A DNA stretch of 64,000 bases from Myxococcus stipitatus (GTDB taxonomy: Bacteria > Myxococcota > Myxococcia > Myxococcales > Myxococcaceae). Below are positions 42,495 to 51,140 of the stretch, piece by piece. Positions within the stretch are counted from its first letter, which is position 1. Every line of letters starts with the position of its first letter. The stretch lies in contig NZ_CP147913.1 of the NCBI RefSeq assembly GCF_037414475.1, positions 7,893,501-7,957,500 on the forward strand. Direction: 5' to 3'. The position numbers were made by a program, and so were the translations under genes. A model generated the notes under the pieces. That model saw only the letters and a program-made list of their open reading frames with translations. It made no database searches and had not been told where the DNA came from.

Positions 42495-43594
42495 CCCCCG
42501 AGCAGATGCAGGAAGTGGCGAAGTCCCTGGGGCCCCTCGTGGCCGCGCAGCTCATGGAGCAGGCCAAGGGCCAGCGTGACGGGCTGGCGGGCCTGCTCGG
42601 TGCGAAGTCCAAGCCCGAGGACAGCCAGGTGCCCGGCATCCTCCAGAACATGAACCACTTCGGTGCGTACCTGAAGGCCGTGGTGAACGCGGGCCGCAAC
42701 CCCACGCGCGAGGCGGTGCTGGAGCAGGCCAAGCGCTTCGGTGACACCGACGTCCAGAAGGCGGTGCAGGAGAGCGTCTTCAGCTCCGCGGGCGTGCTGG
42801 TGCCGGTGCAGGAGGCGGAGGAGATGATTGAGTTCCTCCGGCCTGACTCCGTTGTCCTGGCGCTGGGGGCACGCGCGGTGCCCTTCAAGGGGGAGCTGCA
42901 CTACGGCAAGAAGACCGGGAGCACCACCTTCAAGTGGATTGGTGAGGGCGAGAAGGTGGAGAAGTCCCAGCCCTCCCACGGGAAGGTGGTCCTCAAGGCC
43001 CACAAGGCCATGATTCTCGCGGACATCTCGAACGACCTTCTGCGCAACCCGATGGTGGGAGACGCGGGGGTGGCCGAGGACGTCCGCGAAGCGGCGGCGG
43101 ACGGCATGGACGATTCGGCCATCAACGGAGATGGCCAGGGCCCCAACCCCAAGGGCGTCCTCGCGCAGATGGACTCCTCGCACTCGAAGGCCCGGAGCGG
43201 GACGAGTGCGAAAGATTACATCGCGGACGTGGATGGAATGGTGGAGGACGTCCTCAAGGCGAACATCAAGCTGCGGCGCCCCGGCTTCCTGCTGCACCCG
43301 ACCCGCGAAACGGAGCTGCTCGGTCTGCGGGATGGCGGCACCTGGATTTTCCGTGACGAGATGCTGACCAAGGGCACCCTACGCGGCTTCCCTTACAAGG
43401 CGTCCACGCGCATTGCTTCGAGCCGCATCCTCTTCGGGACGTGGGACCAACTGCTCTACGGCGTGGACACGGAGTTTGTGCTGTCCGAGCACGACACCCG
43501 GGCCGAGTACGACGAAACGACGCTCCGGGGCATCTGCCGCGGGGACTTCAAGCTGCGGCACGACAAGGCGTTTTCGGAGCGCAAGGGCTACTGA
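42491..43594 (+). CDS. HK97-type major capsid protein
   Basis: The protein has 367 residues. The N-terminal about 90 residues are helical and Ala/Lys/Gln-rich, like a cleavable delta domain. The HK97 fold then shows GVLVPVQEAEEMIEFLRPDSVV, the E-loop KTGSTTFKWIGEGEK, VLKAHKAMILADISNDLL, the P-domain helix and the C-terminal DETTLRGICRGDFKLRH. The ATG overlaps the protease stop codon. Confidence 0.92.
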   Translation: MTPEQMQEVAKSLGPLVAAQLMEQAKGQRDGLAGLLGAKSKPEDSQVPGILQNMNHFGAYLKAVVNAGRNPTREAVLEQAKRFGDTDVQKAVQESVFSSAGVLVPVQEAEEMIEFLRPDSVVLALGARAVPFKGELHYGKKTGSTTFKWIGEGEKVEKSQPSHGKVVLKAHKAMILADISNDLLRNPMVGDAGVAEDVREAAADGMDDSAINGDGQGPNPKGVLAQMDSSHSKARSGTSAKDYIADVDGMVEDVLKANIKLRRPGFLLHPTRETELLGLRDGGTWIFRDEMLTKGTLRGFPYKASTRIASSRILFGTWDQLLYGVDTEFVLSEHDTRAEYDETTLRGICRGDFKLRHDKAFSERKGY

Positions 43595-43621
43595 GACGGC
43601 AGCCTCACCAGGAGACACGAC

Positions 43622-44065
43622 ATGCATGCGAATACGCAGGACTTCCAAGTCTTCTACAAGGCCGTTGGGGTTGCTGGTGGCGGGCTCACGGCGGGCGGGG
43701 CGGGCGATGCCGTTGAGGTGACGAGCGGCGCGGTGGACCGCAACGGCTTCGACTCCGCGCAGCTCCTCTTCACGGGGGCCACCAACTGCGCGGCGGGCCA
43801 GACGCTCAAGGCGACCGTGAAGGTGGCCGAGTCCGAGGACGGAACGACGTTCGGCGCGGACGAGACGCTGGCGAATGCCGTGACGGTGGTCGCCGGTGGC
43901 GCCGCGCCTCAGAGCTTCTGCTTCCGGGTGGACCTGCGCGTCGCCAACCGCAAGCGCTTCCTACGTATGCGGCTGACTCCCGACTTGTCGGCGGCGAGCA
44001 CGGACACCGCGCAATGGGGCGCGGCCCTGGTGCTGGGCGGTGCTGACGAGTTCCCCGTGCGGTGA
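43622..44065 (+). CDS. Head decoration or accessory structural protein
   Basis: The 147-residue protein is beta-rich (GFDSAQLLFTGATN, LKATVKVAESEDGTTF, CFRVDLRVANRKRFLRMRL). It lies between the capsid and connector genes, with AGGAGA before the ATG. This is the usual place of decoration proteins. Confidence 0.65.
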   Translation: MHANTQDFQVFYKAVGVAGGGLTAGGAGDAVEVTSGAVDRNGFDSAQLLFTGATNCAAGQTLKATVKVAESEDGTTFGADETLANAVTVVAGGAAPQSFCFRVDLRVANRKRFLRMRLTPDLSAASTDTAQWGAALVLGGADEFPVR

Positions 44066-44068
44066 ACC

Positions 44069-44728
44069 ATGGCCTCTCCTGCGGACCTGTGCCTTGCCTC
44101 GGTGGTGGCGGACGACTTGGGCATCCCCTTGTCGCCGCGCGTGGAGTCGCTCGTCACGGCGGCGAGCCGCGCCGTGGCGGGCTACTGCGGCCGAGCCTTC
44201 GAGTGGGGCTCGGGTCTCGTGGAGTACCCGGCGGGCTACGGGCGCCCGCTGCTGCTGTTGGAGCGCCCTCCCATCGTGTCCGTGTCGGGCGTCTGGGAGG
44301 GCGGCCACCTGGTTCCCCCGGAGGAGTACGAGATTGCCGGAGGGCTGGCCGCGTCGGGCATGTTGCGGCGGCGGCACGGCGTGTGGCGGGCGACGATGCG
44401 CGGGGGCGGCGGAGTGTCGGGGGCGCTTGGCGACTTCGAGGGGCGTGAGGATGGAATCCGTGTCGTCTATGCCGGGGGCTATGTCACGCCGGGACAACAC
44501 GCGCTCGACGCTTCCCTGGCCGTGACGCTCCCCGAGGACGTGCAGGAGGCGGCCGTCCTCACGGCGGTTCAGCTCTACCGCTCGCGTGGAGTGGACGCGA
44601 TGGTGGCCAGTGAGTCCATCGGGGATTGGAGCGTCAGCTACTTCGCGGCGAAGGCCGAGGGGAAGAGTCCCATCCCTGGAGCGGCGCAGGCTCTCCTCGC
44701 GCGCTATGTCCTCTATCGGGTGAGTTGA
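44069..44728 (+). CDS. Head-tail connector (gp6-like)
   Basis: The 219-residue protein begins with helices (CLASVVADDLGIPLSPRVESLVTAASRAVAGYCGRAF), then a beta domain (VEYPAGYG, LLLLERPPIVSVSGVWEGG) and the pattern DGIRVVYAGGYVTPGQ ... LPEDVQEAAVLTAVQLYRSRG typical of HK97 gp6-like adaptors below the portal. Confidence 0.8.
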   Translation: MASPADLCLASVVADDLGIPLSPRVESLVTAASRAVAGYCGRAFEWGSGLVEYPAGYGRPLLLLERPPIVSVSGVWEGGHLVPPEEYEIAGGLAASGMLRRRHGVWRATMRGGGGVSGALGDFEGREDGIRVVYAGGYVTPGQHALDASLAVTLPEDVQEAAVLTAVQLYRSRGVDAMVASESIGDWSVSYFAAKAEGKSPIPGAAQALLARYVLYRVS

Positions 44729-45051
44729 TGGCTTCGCCTTCGGACAGGTTCCGTCAGCGCATCTTCTTCGCCCTGGTGCTGGGACGGGACGCGCACGGCA
44801 AGCCCTCGTTGGGGCCGGTGTCCTCGGCGCGGGCTCGTGTCCAGCCGAGCCGAAGACTCATCCGTGATGCGAGTGGCAACGAACATCTCGCCTCGCATGT
44901 CATCTACACGGAGGCGCTATTGGGGCTGCAACACCGTCTCTGGCTACCGGGCGAGGAGGTGGCCGACTTCAACCGGGCGCGGCGCCCCATCGGAGTGGAC
45001 GAGCTGGTGGATGGAGAGGGAGTGGTGCGCTTTCGCAAGGTGTGGCTGTGA
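44728..45051 (+). CDS. Head closure / head-tail joining protein
   Basis: The 107-residue beta-rich protein starts MASPSDRFRQRIFFALVLG. It overlaps the connector stop codon (TGATG) and lies where the head-closure stopper is encoded in HK97-type phages. It is assigned mainly by position and size. Confidence 0.6.
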   Translation: MASPSDRFRQRIFFALVLGRDAHGKPSLGPVSSARARVQPSRRLIRDASGNEHLASHVIYTEALLGLQHRLWLPGEEVADFNRARRPIGVDELVDGEGVVRFRKVWL

Positions 45052-45476
45052 CGCGAGACCTTGCCGGAGAGCTGGCGGCGGTGCTGGAGGCGTCGGGCCT
45101 TGGGCTGTCGCGTCCGCCTGCTCCTGGCGCCAATCTCTTCACGGCCCCAATGCCCGAGGTGGATGGCGGTGTGCCGGATAGGGCCGTTGCGTTGGTGGTG
45201 ACGGGCGGTGCTGGGCCCTTGCCGTACCTGGGATTGGGACGGGCCGCGTACCTGTCGCCCGGGTGCCAAGCGCGTATCCGCTCGGCACGCGAGGACTTCC
45301 AGGGTGGGCAGGCTCTCGCGCTCGCCATCTTCTCGGTCCTCAACCAGACACCTGATTTGCGGGGCGTTGCCGTTCATGCAGAGGAGAGCGCCCCGGTGTA
45401 TCTAGGGACAGACGGAGCGGACCGACACCGCTGGGTGTTGAACGTGGGCCTCGGCTACGCCCATGGGCATGCTTAA
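45042..45476 (+). CDS. Tail completion / terminator-like protein
   Basis: The 144-residue protein contains PYLGLGRAAYLSPGCQARIRSAREDF, and ALALAIFSVLNQTPDLRGVAV and WVLNVGLGYAH resemble minor capsid or tail terminator proteins. It overlaps the preceding gene by 10 bases; the GTG at 45048 is an alternative start. Confidence 0.6.
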   Translation: MAVTRDLAGELAAVLEASGLGLSRPPAPGANLFTAPMPEVDGGVPDRAVALVVTGGAGPLPYLGLGRAAYLSPGCQARIRSAREDFQGGQALALAIFSVLNQTPDLRGVAVHAEESAPVYLGTDGADRHRWVLNVGLGYAHGHA

Positions 45477-45532
45477 TCAGTCATGCGGCGTAGGGTGAGG
45501 GGCTGGCTTTGCTGTCTGAGGGGAGCGTTGGA

Positions 45533-46033
45533 CTAGTGGCAGGTGAGTTGTGGGGTGTCTTTGGGGGAGTTACTTCGGGATGATGGCTCCTTCGTTTCGA
45601 GAAGTGGGTCTTTGTCTGCTGTCTGCGCTGATTTGGTGATCGAGGACTCTGGATTGGCACAGCGAGGTTTGATGCCGAAATAGTCGAGCACTACGAAGAG
45701 TGTGGCAAGAGTGGCCAGCACAATGTTTACGCCTGTGAGCCAGCGGTTTTCGCGTCGAGTGCTTACTTGCGTGCGTGTCGCAATTTCGTCAGTTGCATGG
45801 CGCTCTTGTCGCTCAACGAAGTCGAGCATTGCTGCGGCTTGGGCCTGGATGGTTGGGCTAGGATCCCGTTGACGATACTTGTGGATTATTTTTCTTTCCT
45901 GGTCCAGGTCACCAAGCAGTTCGCGGAGTTCGTCTGTCGTTTTGCTCCCTAAGTTTGGGCGAAGGTCCGCACTGTCGTGCAGGTACTTTTGCCGGAGCGC
46001 TTGAATGGACTTGTCGAAATCGGCGTGGCTCAT
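45533..46033 (-). CDS. Antisense membrane-anchored cargo protein
   Basis: The protein has 166 residues. The first 90 are charged and helical (QALRQKYLHDSADL, TDELRELLGDLDQERKIIHKY, likely coiled coil), followed by one membrane helix (WLTGVNIVLATLATLFVVLDYFGI, about 98-121) and a Ser/Lys-rich tail. It is on the minus strand between plus-strand tail genes and lower in G+C. A lysogen-expressed membrane protein, perhaps blocking superinfection, is plausible but not shown. Confidence 0.6.
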   Translation of the reverse strand: MSHADFDKSIQALRQKYLHDSADLRPNLGSKTTDELRELLGDLDQERKIIHKYRQRDPSPTIQAQAAAMLDFVERQERHATDEIATRTQVSTRRENRWLTGVNIVLATLATLFVVLDYFGIKPRCANPESSITKSAQTADKDPLLETKEPSSRSNSPKDTPQLTCH

Positions 46034-46157
46034 CGAATTCCGAGGATAGCCGACATTCCAGTGACGTGGATACTAGACCTGCGGGGGAGCGTGCCGTCCG
46101 TGCAGATTTTGCAGTCACGCAGGGAGGCTGAGGCTGAATGCCGATCCTAACCCTGAG

Positions 46158-46180
46158 CCACTCGCGGAAAGTGTCCCCAT
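46158..46180 (+). promoter_or_regulatory. Phage 23-bp motif, site 8
   Basis: Reads CCACTCGCGG then AAAGTGTCCCCAT, identical to site 5, 14 bases before the ATG at 46195. Confidence 0.75.
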
Positions 46181-46194
46181 AAAGAAGTAGTGGG

Positions 46195-46608
46195 ATGCCC
46201 GTTCGAGTCAAAGTGGATGTTGTGAAGCTGGCGCGTCTGCGCCGCACGCCCTCCGAGGTGCTGCGCGCGTTGGACGTGCCGTGCCGGGACATCGCTCGCC
46301 TCGCGCTCGACTACTCCCTGTTCCTGGTGCCGGTGGGCAAGGACGGGACTGACGGACACCTCCGCGATACGGCCTTCCTGGATGGCCCTCGCTACAACCT
46401 GGGGCCCCCTCTCTCCACCACCTGGACTGCGGGATACGCGCACCCGTCCGCCGGTCCCATTCATGAGGGCTGGCACTGGGGCGAGCAGATTTTCAATCCG
46501 CCTTCCCACTTCCTGCGCAAGTCCTTCCGGCGTGCCCGCGGGCGAGCGCGCCGCCGCGTTGCCGCCGTCCTCGAGGACTTTCTCGCCCGTCGTTTTCCCT
46601 CCCGCTGA
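46195..46608 (+). CDS. Neck/tail component (gp10-like)
   Basis: The 137-residue protein has LALDYSLFLVPVGKDGTDGHLRDTAFLDGP and a conserved-looking HEGWHWGEQIFNPPSHFLRKSFRRARGRAR end. This resembles the HK97 gp10-like neck proteins that follow the connector set. It restarts the late operon after the antisense cargo gene. Confidence 0.65.
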   Translation: MPVRVKVDVVKLARLRRTPSEVLRALDVPCRDIARLALDYSLFLVPVGKDGTDGHLRDTAFLDGPRYNLGPPLSTTWTAGYAHPSAGPIHEGWHWGEQIFNPPSHFLRKSFRRARGRARRRVAAVLEDFLARRFPSR

Positions 46609-46622
46609 AAGGAGACACATCC

Positions 46623-47048
46623 ATGACCCAACCCCGAGAGGCATTCTTCGACAAGCTCTACATCCGCGCCACCAACACCGCGCCCACCGAGGTTGATGCC
46701 CTGGACGGTGTCACGGAGGCGCCCGTCAATCGCGCCAAGGACACCGTCGACGCCAACTACTTTGGAGGGGACGGGTACAAGCGCAGCAAGGGCACCCTCA
46801 AGTCCTTCACCATCCCCCTGTCGGGACACGTCTTCCAGGGGAGCGCGCCCCAGAAGGTTCTCCGCGACTCCTTCGAGTCCGATGCCACGGTGTTCTTCAC
46901 CATCATCGAGGACGAGACGGCGCCCCAGGGCAGCCAGGGCTACCGCTACCCCGTGACGGTGACGTCCTACGAGGAGGGGCGCAGCTCCACGGACGTCGTC
47001 ACCTTCTCCGCCACCCTCACCGGCCAGGGCGCACCCGTCGCGGTGTAG
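46623..47048 (+). CDS. Major tail tube protein
   Basis: The 141-residue beta-rich protein (KLYIRATNTAPTEVDALDGVT, KSFTIPLSGHVFQG, TFSATLTGQGAPVAV) lies directly before the tail chaperone genes. AAAGGAGACA precedes the ATG. The layout is that of siphovirus tail tubes. Confidence 0.8.
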   Translation: MTQPREAFFDKLYIRATNTAPTEVDALDGVTEAPVNRAKDTVDANYFGGDGYKRSKGTLKSFTIPLSGHVFQGSAPQKVLRDSFESDATVFFTIIEDETAPQGSQGYRYPVTVTSYEEGRSSTDVVTFSATLTGQGAPVAV

Positions 47049-47083
47049 CGGGCCTTCGCTTCCACACTTTCGAGGAGACTCCC

Positions 47084-47467
47084 ATGTCCGCACCTGTCAT
47101 GCACCGCAAGCCCCTTGGCACCCGCCGAGCCCTCCACAAGCGCGTCACCCTGGATGGCGCCGAGTTCGACATCTGCCGCCCCACGCTGGGCGAGAAGATG
47201 GATGTGTTGTCCGCCTCTCGCGCCGCCGGGGAGATGGGCGACAACCGCCAGCCCGTGGATGAGGCCGCGGGGATGATGATGATTGCGCGCATCGCCGCGT
47301 GCTGCCTGTACTTCCCGGGCACCGCGACGCGCGTCTTCACCGAGGTGGACGTGCCAGCGGTGAAGAACGAGCCCTGGCTGGAGGAAGTCCAGGGCGAGCT
47401 GGCCTCGGCCTTCGCGGGCCCGACGCTGGAGACGGCGAAGGGAAACTCCGAGACCACCCCGAGCTGA
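47084..47467 (+). CDS. Tail assembly chaperone, short form (gpG-like)
   Basis: The 127-residue protein begins MSAPVMHRKPLGTRRALHKRVTLDG. It is the zero-frame product that binds the tape measure protein during tail assembly. Near its end lies the slippery heptamer G-GGA-AAC at 47440-47446, in register for a -1 slip. Confidence 0.82.
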   Translation: MSAPVMHRKPLGTRRALHKRVTLDGAEFDICRPTLGEKMDVLSASRAAGEMGDNRQPVDEAAGMMMIARIAACCLYFPGTATRVFTEVDVPAVKNEPWLEEVQGELASAFAGPTLETAKGNSETTPS

Positions 47468-47661
47468 AGGCCCTGCATGGGGTGGTGAAACTGACGGGCC
47501 AGTCTCCGGACTCAGTGCGCGGGTGGGCATGGGACGACGTCGTCCACCTGCTCGCACTTTGCGACATGGAGGCCGAGGAGCTGCGCGCGGGCCGTCCTCA
47601 CGTGAGCGCGCGAGCGGGAGACCCCCAGGTGACGGTGTATCGGAAGCGTCCGAAGAGGTGA
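47084..47661 (+). CDS. Tail assembly chaperone, -1 frameshift fusion (gpGT-like)
   Basis: A -1 slip at G-GGA-AAC (47440-47446) changes the end GNSETTPS into GKLRDHPELKALHG and continues 71 more codons to a stop at 47661. The extension (LTGQSPDSVRGWAWDDVVHLLALCDMEAEELR) resembles the T part of siphovirus G/GT chaperones. The stop is three bases before the tape measure gene. The heptamer, its register and the two overlapping frames are seen directly; efficiency is unknown. Confidence 0.85.
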
Positions 47662-47664
47662 GGC

Positions 47665-50295
47665 ATGTCTGGCGGCGGACTCAAAGTAGGTGACCTCTAT
47701 GTGTCCGTGACTGCCTCCATTGGCGGGGCCATGGCCAACCTCGCCAAGCTGGTGGAAGGCGTGGAGAAGGCCGCCAAGGAAGTGAAGGAGAAGGCGGGGG
47801 ACCTCGGGGAGATTGGCGCGGTGGTGGCGGCTGGGCTCGCGGGGGCCGTGGTCGCCGCGTCCCAGTCCAACAGCGCCATGGCCGAGGAGGTGGAGCGGAT
47901 TACCTCGCTGCTCTACACGCTGGCCGCTGACATTGGCGACGCGCTGATGCCGGTGGTGAAGCGGGTGGCCGATGGGCTGGAGCGGATGGTGGCCAGCTTC
48001 CAGTCGCTCTCGCCCGAGGTGCAGGCCAATGCCATGGACCTGGCTGTCTGGGTAGGCGGCGCGGGCCTCGCCCTGATGGCCATGTCGAAGGTGGCCGGTG
48101 GCGTGGAAGCCGCGGCCGCTGGTTTCGGCTTGCTGCTGTCGGCCATCAACGCGATGAACAAGTCCGTGGCGCTCGCCTCGCTCGCGGGCACCATGGACAA
48201 GGTGACGCAGGCCATGGGCGGCCTAGTGGCCAGCGCGCCCAACGTGAAAGGCAGCCTCGCGCGCCTGGCACTGTCCTTCGGGACGTTGCTGGTGCCGCTC
48301 GCTGCCGTGGCCGCCGCCATGACGGGCGTGGTGCTGCTGGCAGGTGCTGTCTACGCGGCCTGGCAGGATTCGAGCACGGGCCTCGCGGACTTCTTCCGGG
48401 ACCTCGGGGAGAAGCTGGGGCGGCTGGCCTCGCGCATTGCGGACGCCTTCGCCCGTGCCTTCTTCGCTCTCGGGGAGTTCCTCCAGCGCGCCGCCGCCTT
48501 CATGCTGGAGCGCGTAGCGGCCCTGGTGCGCGGTGTCTCGCGCCTCTTGGAGCCGGTGGCCAGGGCGGCGGGACTGCATGAGCTGGCGGACGCCTTCGCG
48601 TCGGTGTCCACCCTCACGGGCAAGCAGCTCCTCGACACGTTGGGTCAGGGCATCCAGGTGCTTTGGACGGGTGCGAAGGACGTGGCGGGCGTGGTGGGCT
48701 CGGCGGTGGCCGATGCCGGGAGGACGCTGGCCGAGGGCACGGTCTTTGGATTGAGCTCCAGCGCGGATGGGGCCAAGCGCCTGGGCGCGGACCTTGCCCA
48801 AGCGCTCAACCTGGACCGCGTCACCGAGTCCATGGAGGCCCTCGTGGAGCGGCTCACCGGCCTCTTCTCGGGTTCAGGCAAGGCGCGCATCCGCGAGCCC
48901 ACGGACAAGGCGGCCTTGGCCGATGCCGCACGCGAGGAGGCCGCGCGAGAGCGGGAGCTGGCGAATCTCCAGCGCCAGGCCGCCGAGGAGTCGCACCGCG
49001 AATTCGTCGCCAGCGTCCGCGCGGACGAGGCCGCGGGGGCCGCCTCCTTCGCGTTGATGCGACGTGAAGCCGAGGCCCTGGCCGATGCCGCCAAGGACGC
49101 GATGCGGAAGGCCAGCGAGGCCATGCAGGCCGCCCGAGACGCCCTCGTGAATCGCTTCCTGGGCGGGCTGGGGCAGTTGGCGGACCTCATCAACGCGGGG
49201 CTCCAGGGCTTCCAGGCGGGAGGAGCCTACGGGGCGATTGCCGCCGTGGCGGCGGAGCTGCTCATGCAGTCCAAGGGCTTCAAGGATGTCATCGAGGTCA
49301 CCAACGGCATCATTCAGCAAGTGGCGGATGCGCTCGGGACGCTGCTGGAGCCGCTCCAGCCCTTGCTGGGCGCCATCTCCCTCATCATTGACGCCTTCTT
49401 CTCCAGCCTGACGCCTCTCTTCGAGATGCTGGCGAACGCGGTGGAGCCGCTGGCGGCGCCGCTCGCCCTCATCGGGCAGTTGCTAGAGGGCCTCGCGCCG
49501 CTCTTCGCGCAGTTGGGCAAGGTGTTCATGTTGATTCATGACCCGCTGAGCCAGCTTGTGGGGCCGGTGATGAAGGCGCTGTTTGGAGTCCTGAAGTTCG
49601 TGGCCATGGTCATCCTCGCCGTGGCGCGGGCGATTGGCTGGGTGTGGAACCTCATCGTCGGTGCGGTGCAGAAAGTCATCCGCATGTTGAGCAGCCTTGT
49701 CTCGTGGACGGGCTTCGATGGGTTGGCGCGCTTCGCTCGGAGCCTCGACAGTCTGCGCGTGGACACGGACGCCATGCGCGCGTCCTTCGATGCGCTGCAA
49801 GACATGACGTGGGAGTCGGCCATGGCGCGGGCCGAGGAGGCGGCGCGGGTGCGCGAGCACACGGACGCGGTGACGCGCGCCACGGAGGCGATGACCAATG
49901 TCCCGTCCGCGTGGAAGCGAGCGCTGCGCACCTTCGAGTCCGAGAACGCGCAAGAGGGACCCACGCGTCCCCCGACACGGACGCCACCGAAGAGCACCAT
50001 GCCCGAGGATGTGGACGTGCCGGACGAGGATGAGCATCGCGCCACGCCCATTCAGAGTGTAGGGGACCGCATTCCTCCGGAGCTGATTGCCACCATGGAC
50101 CGGATGTTGCGCATGGTGGGGATGCGCATGAGCGAAGCGGGGCGCCTGGTTCCCATCACCTACAACATTGTCGGCTACGACATTGACGAGGCCATGGCGC
50201 AGACGCGCCGGGACGAGGAGCTGCGCCAGCAACGCGCGAGCCTTCGCACCAGTGGCACCCGCATCCGTCCGTCGACCCGCTACTCACCCGTCTGA
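47665..50295 (+). CDS. Tail tape measure protein
   Basis: The 876-residue, Ala-rich, largely helical protein has several long hydrophobic stretches (about 205-230, 545-600, 625-680) and amphipathic coiled coils (AREEAARERELANLQRQAAEESH). Size, composition and position after the chaperone are those of a tape measure, which sets tail length and helps DNA entry. Confidence 0.93.
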   Translation: MSGGGLKVGDLYVSVTASIGGAMANLAKLVEGVEKAAKEVKEKAGDLGEIGAVVAAGLAGAVVAASQSNSAMAEEVERITSLLYTLAADIGDALMPVVKRVADGLERMVASFQSLSPEVQANAMDLAVWVGGAGLALMAMSKVAGGVEAAAAGFGLLLSAINAMNKSVALASLAGTMDKVTQAMGGLVASAPNVKGSLARLALSFGTLLVPLAAVAAAMTGVVLLAGAVYAAWQDSSTGLADFFRDLGEKLGRLASRIADAFARAFFALGEFLQRAAAFMLERVAALVRGVSRLLEPVARAAGLHELADAFASVSTLTGKQLLDTLGQGIQVLWTGAKDVAGVVGSAVADAGRTLAEGTVFGLSSSADGAKRLGADLAQALNLDRVTESMEALVERLTGLFSGSGKARIREPTDKAALADAAREEAARERELANLQRQAAEESHREFVASVRADEAAGAASFALMRREAEALADAAKDAMRKASEAMQAARDALVNRFLGGLGQLADLINAGLQGFQAGGAYGAIAAVAAELLMQSKGFKDVIEVTNGIIQQVADALGTLLEPLQPLLGAISLIIDAFFSSLTPLFEMLANAVEPLAAPLALIGQLLEGLAPLFAQLGKVFMLIHDPLSQLVGPVMKALFGVLKFVAMVILAVARAIGWVWNLIVGAVQKVIRMLSSLVSWTGFDGLARFARSLDSLRVDTDAMRASFDALQDMTWESAMARAEEAARVREHTDAVTRATEAMTNVPSAWKRALRTFESENAQEGPTRPPTRTPPKSTMPEDVDVPDEDEHRATPIQSVGDRIPPELIATMDRMLRMVGMRMSEAGRLVPITYNIVGYDIDEAMAQTRRDEELRQQRASLRTSGTRIRPSTRYSPV

Positions 50296-50304
50296 GGACT
50301 CTTC

Positions 50305-51138
50305 ATGCCCGCGCTCACCCTCTCTGGGATTCCTTTGCCCGCCCTCGCTGACCGGGGGCTGACGTACACGCCCACGTTGCCGGGCGAGCACCGCCGCGCA
50401 TTCTCCGGGTGGCTGCGCACCAGCGAGAGGCGCGAAGTGCTCACCTACGCGGGGAACACGGGCCCGCTGTCCCAGGAAGAGGCCCGCGCGTTCCGGGGGC
50501 TCCTCAAGGGCGAGGGGCACGTCTGGAACTTCGATGTGGGGATGCGAGGCAGCACCTTCCTCAACCCGAGCAACACCGTTGGGACCATGAGCGTCTTGGC
50601 GGGCGGGCGGTTTGGCGCGTGCCTGCGCATGTCCGTCAACTCCAGTCTCACGCTTCCCGTGGCGCTCGGGCCGAAGTGGACGGTGGCCTACTGGTGGAAG
50701 CTGGAAGGGATGGCCCACTGGACTCACTTCGTCCACCGGCCAGGCCACCTCATCGCGAGCAACGGCCAGGACGACGCATTCCCTTCCACGGAAGGGGCCC
50801 TGGTGCTGGACGACATGGGAGCCCTGCCCGGTGGGGATGTGACGCTGCGAATCCTCCCGCGCGCCGCTGGTGGCCTCTTCAATCCCAACAACGCGGCCTT
50901 GCTGGTGGACGACGTCGTCGTCCTGCCGTGGGTGATGCCGTCCTCGTGGCTGTTGCCCTGGTTCAACGCGGGCCAGCCCTTCGGTGCTCCGTACCCGTAC
51001 CACGTGGCCTCGGGCCGCGCGCTGTTCGAGCCGCGCGTGGTGTTGGGACGAGTGGGCCAGGGGCGAGCGGTGCAGTGGTGGCAGGACGGCGGTTTCGTGC
51101 TGGGCCAGGAGTTCGACTTCGAGTTGCAGGAGCGTTGA
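50305..51138 (+). CDS. Distal tail protein candidate
   Basis: The 277-residue beta-rich protein begins MPALTLSGIPLPALADRGLTYTPTLPGEHRRAFSGWLRTSER, then a central lectin-like segment (WTVAYWWKLEGMAHWTHFV). It lies between the tape measure and tip genes, where Dit-like proteins are encoded. It is assigned by context and fold character. Confidence 0.65.
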   Translation: MPALTLSGIPLPALADRGLTYTPTLPGEHRRAFSGWLRTSERREVLTYAGNTGPLSQEEARAFRGLLKGEGHVWNFDVGMRGSTFLNPSNTVGTMSVLAGGRFGACLRMSVNSSLTLPVALGPKWTVAYWWKLEGMAHWTHFVHRPGHLIASNGQDDAFPSTEGALVLDDMGALPGGDVTLRILPRAAGGLFNPNNAALLVDDVVVLPWVMPSSWLLPWFNAGQPFGAPYPYHVASGRALFEPRVVLGRVGQGRAVQWWQDGGFVLGQEFDFELQER

Positions 51139-51140
51139 GC

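Noticed and set aside
50409..51140. Upstream extension of the tail tip frame
   Set aside because: It overlaps the distal tail gene completely; the start at 51141 follows that gene's stop codon and gives a natural N-terminus.
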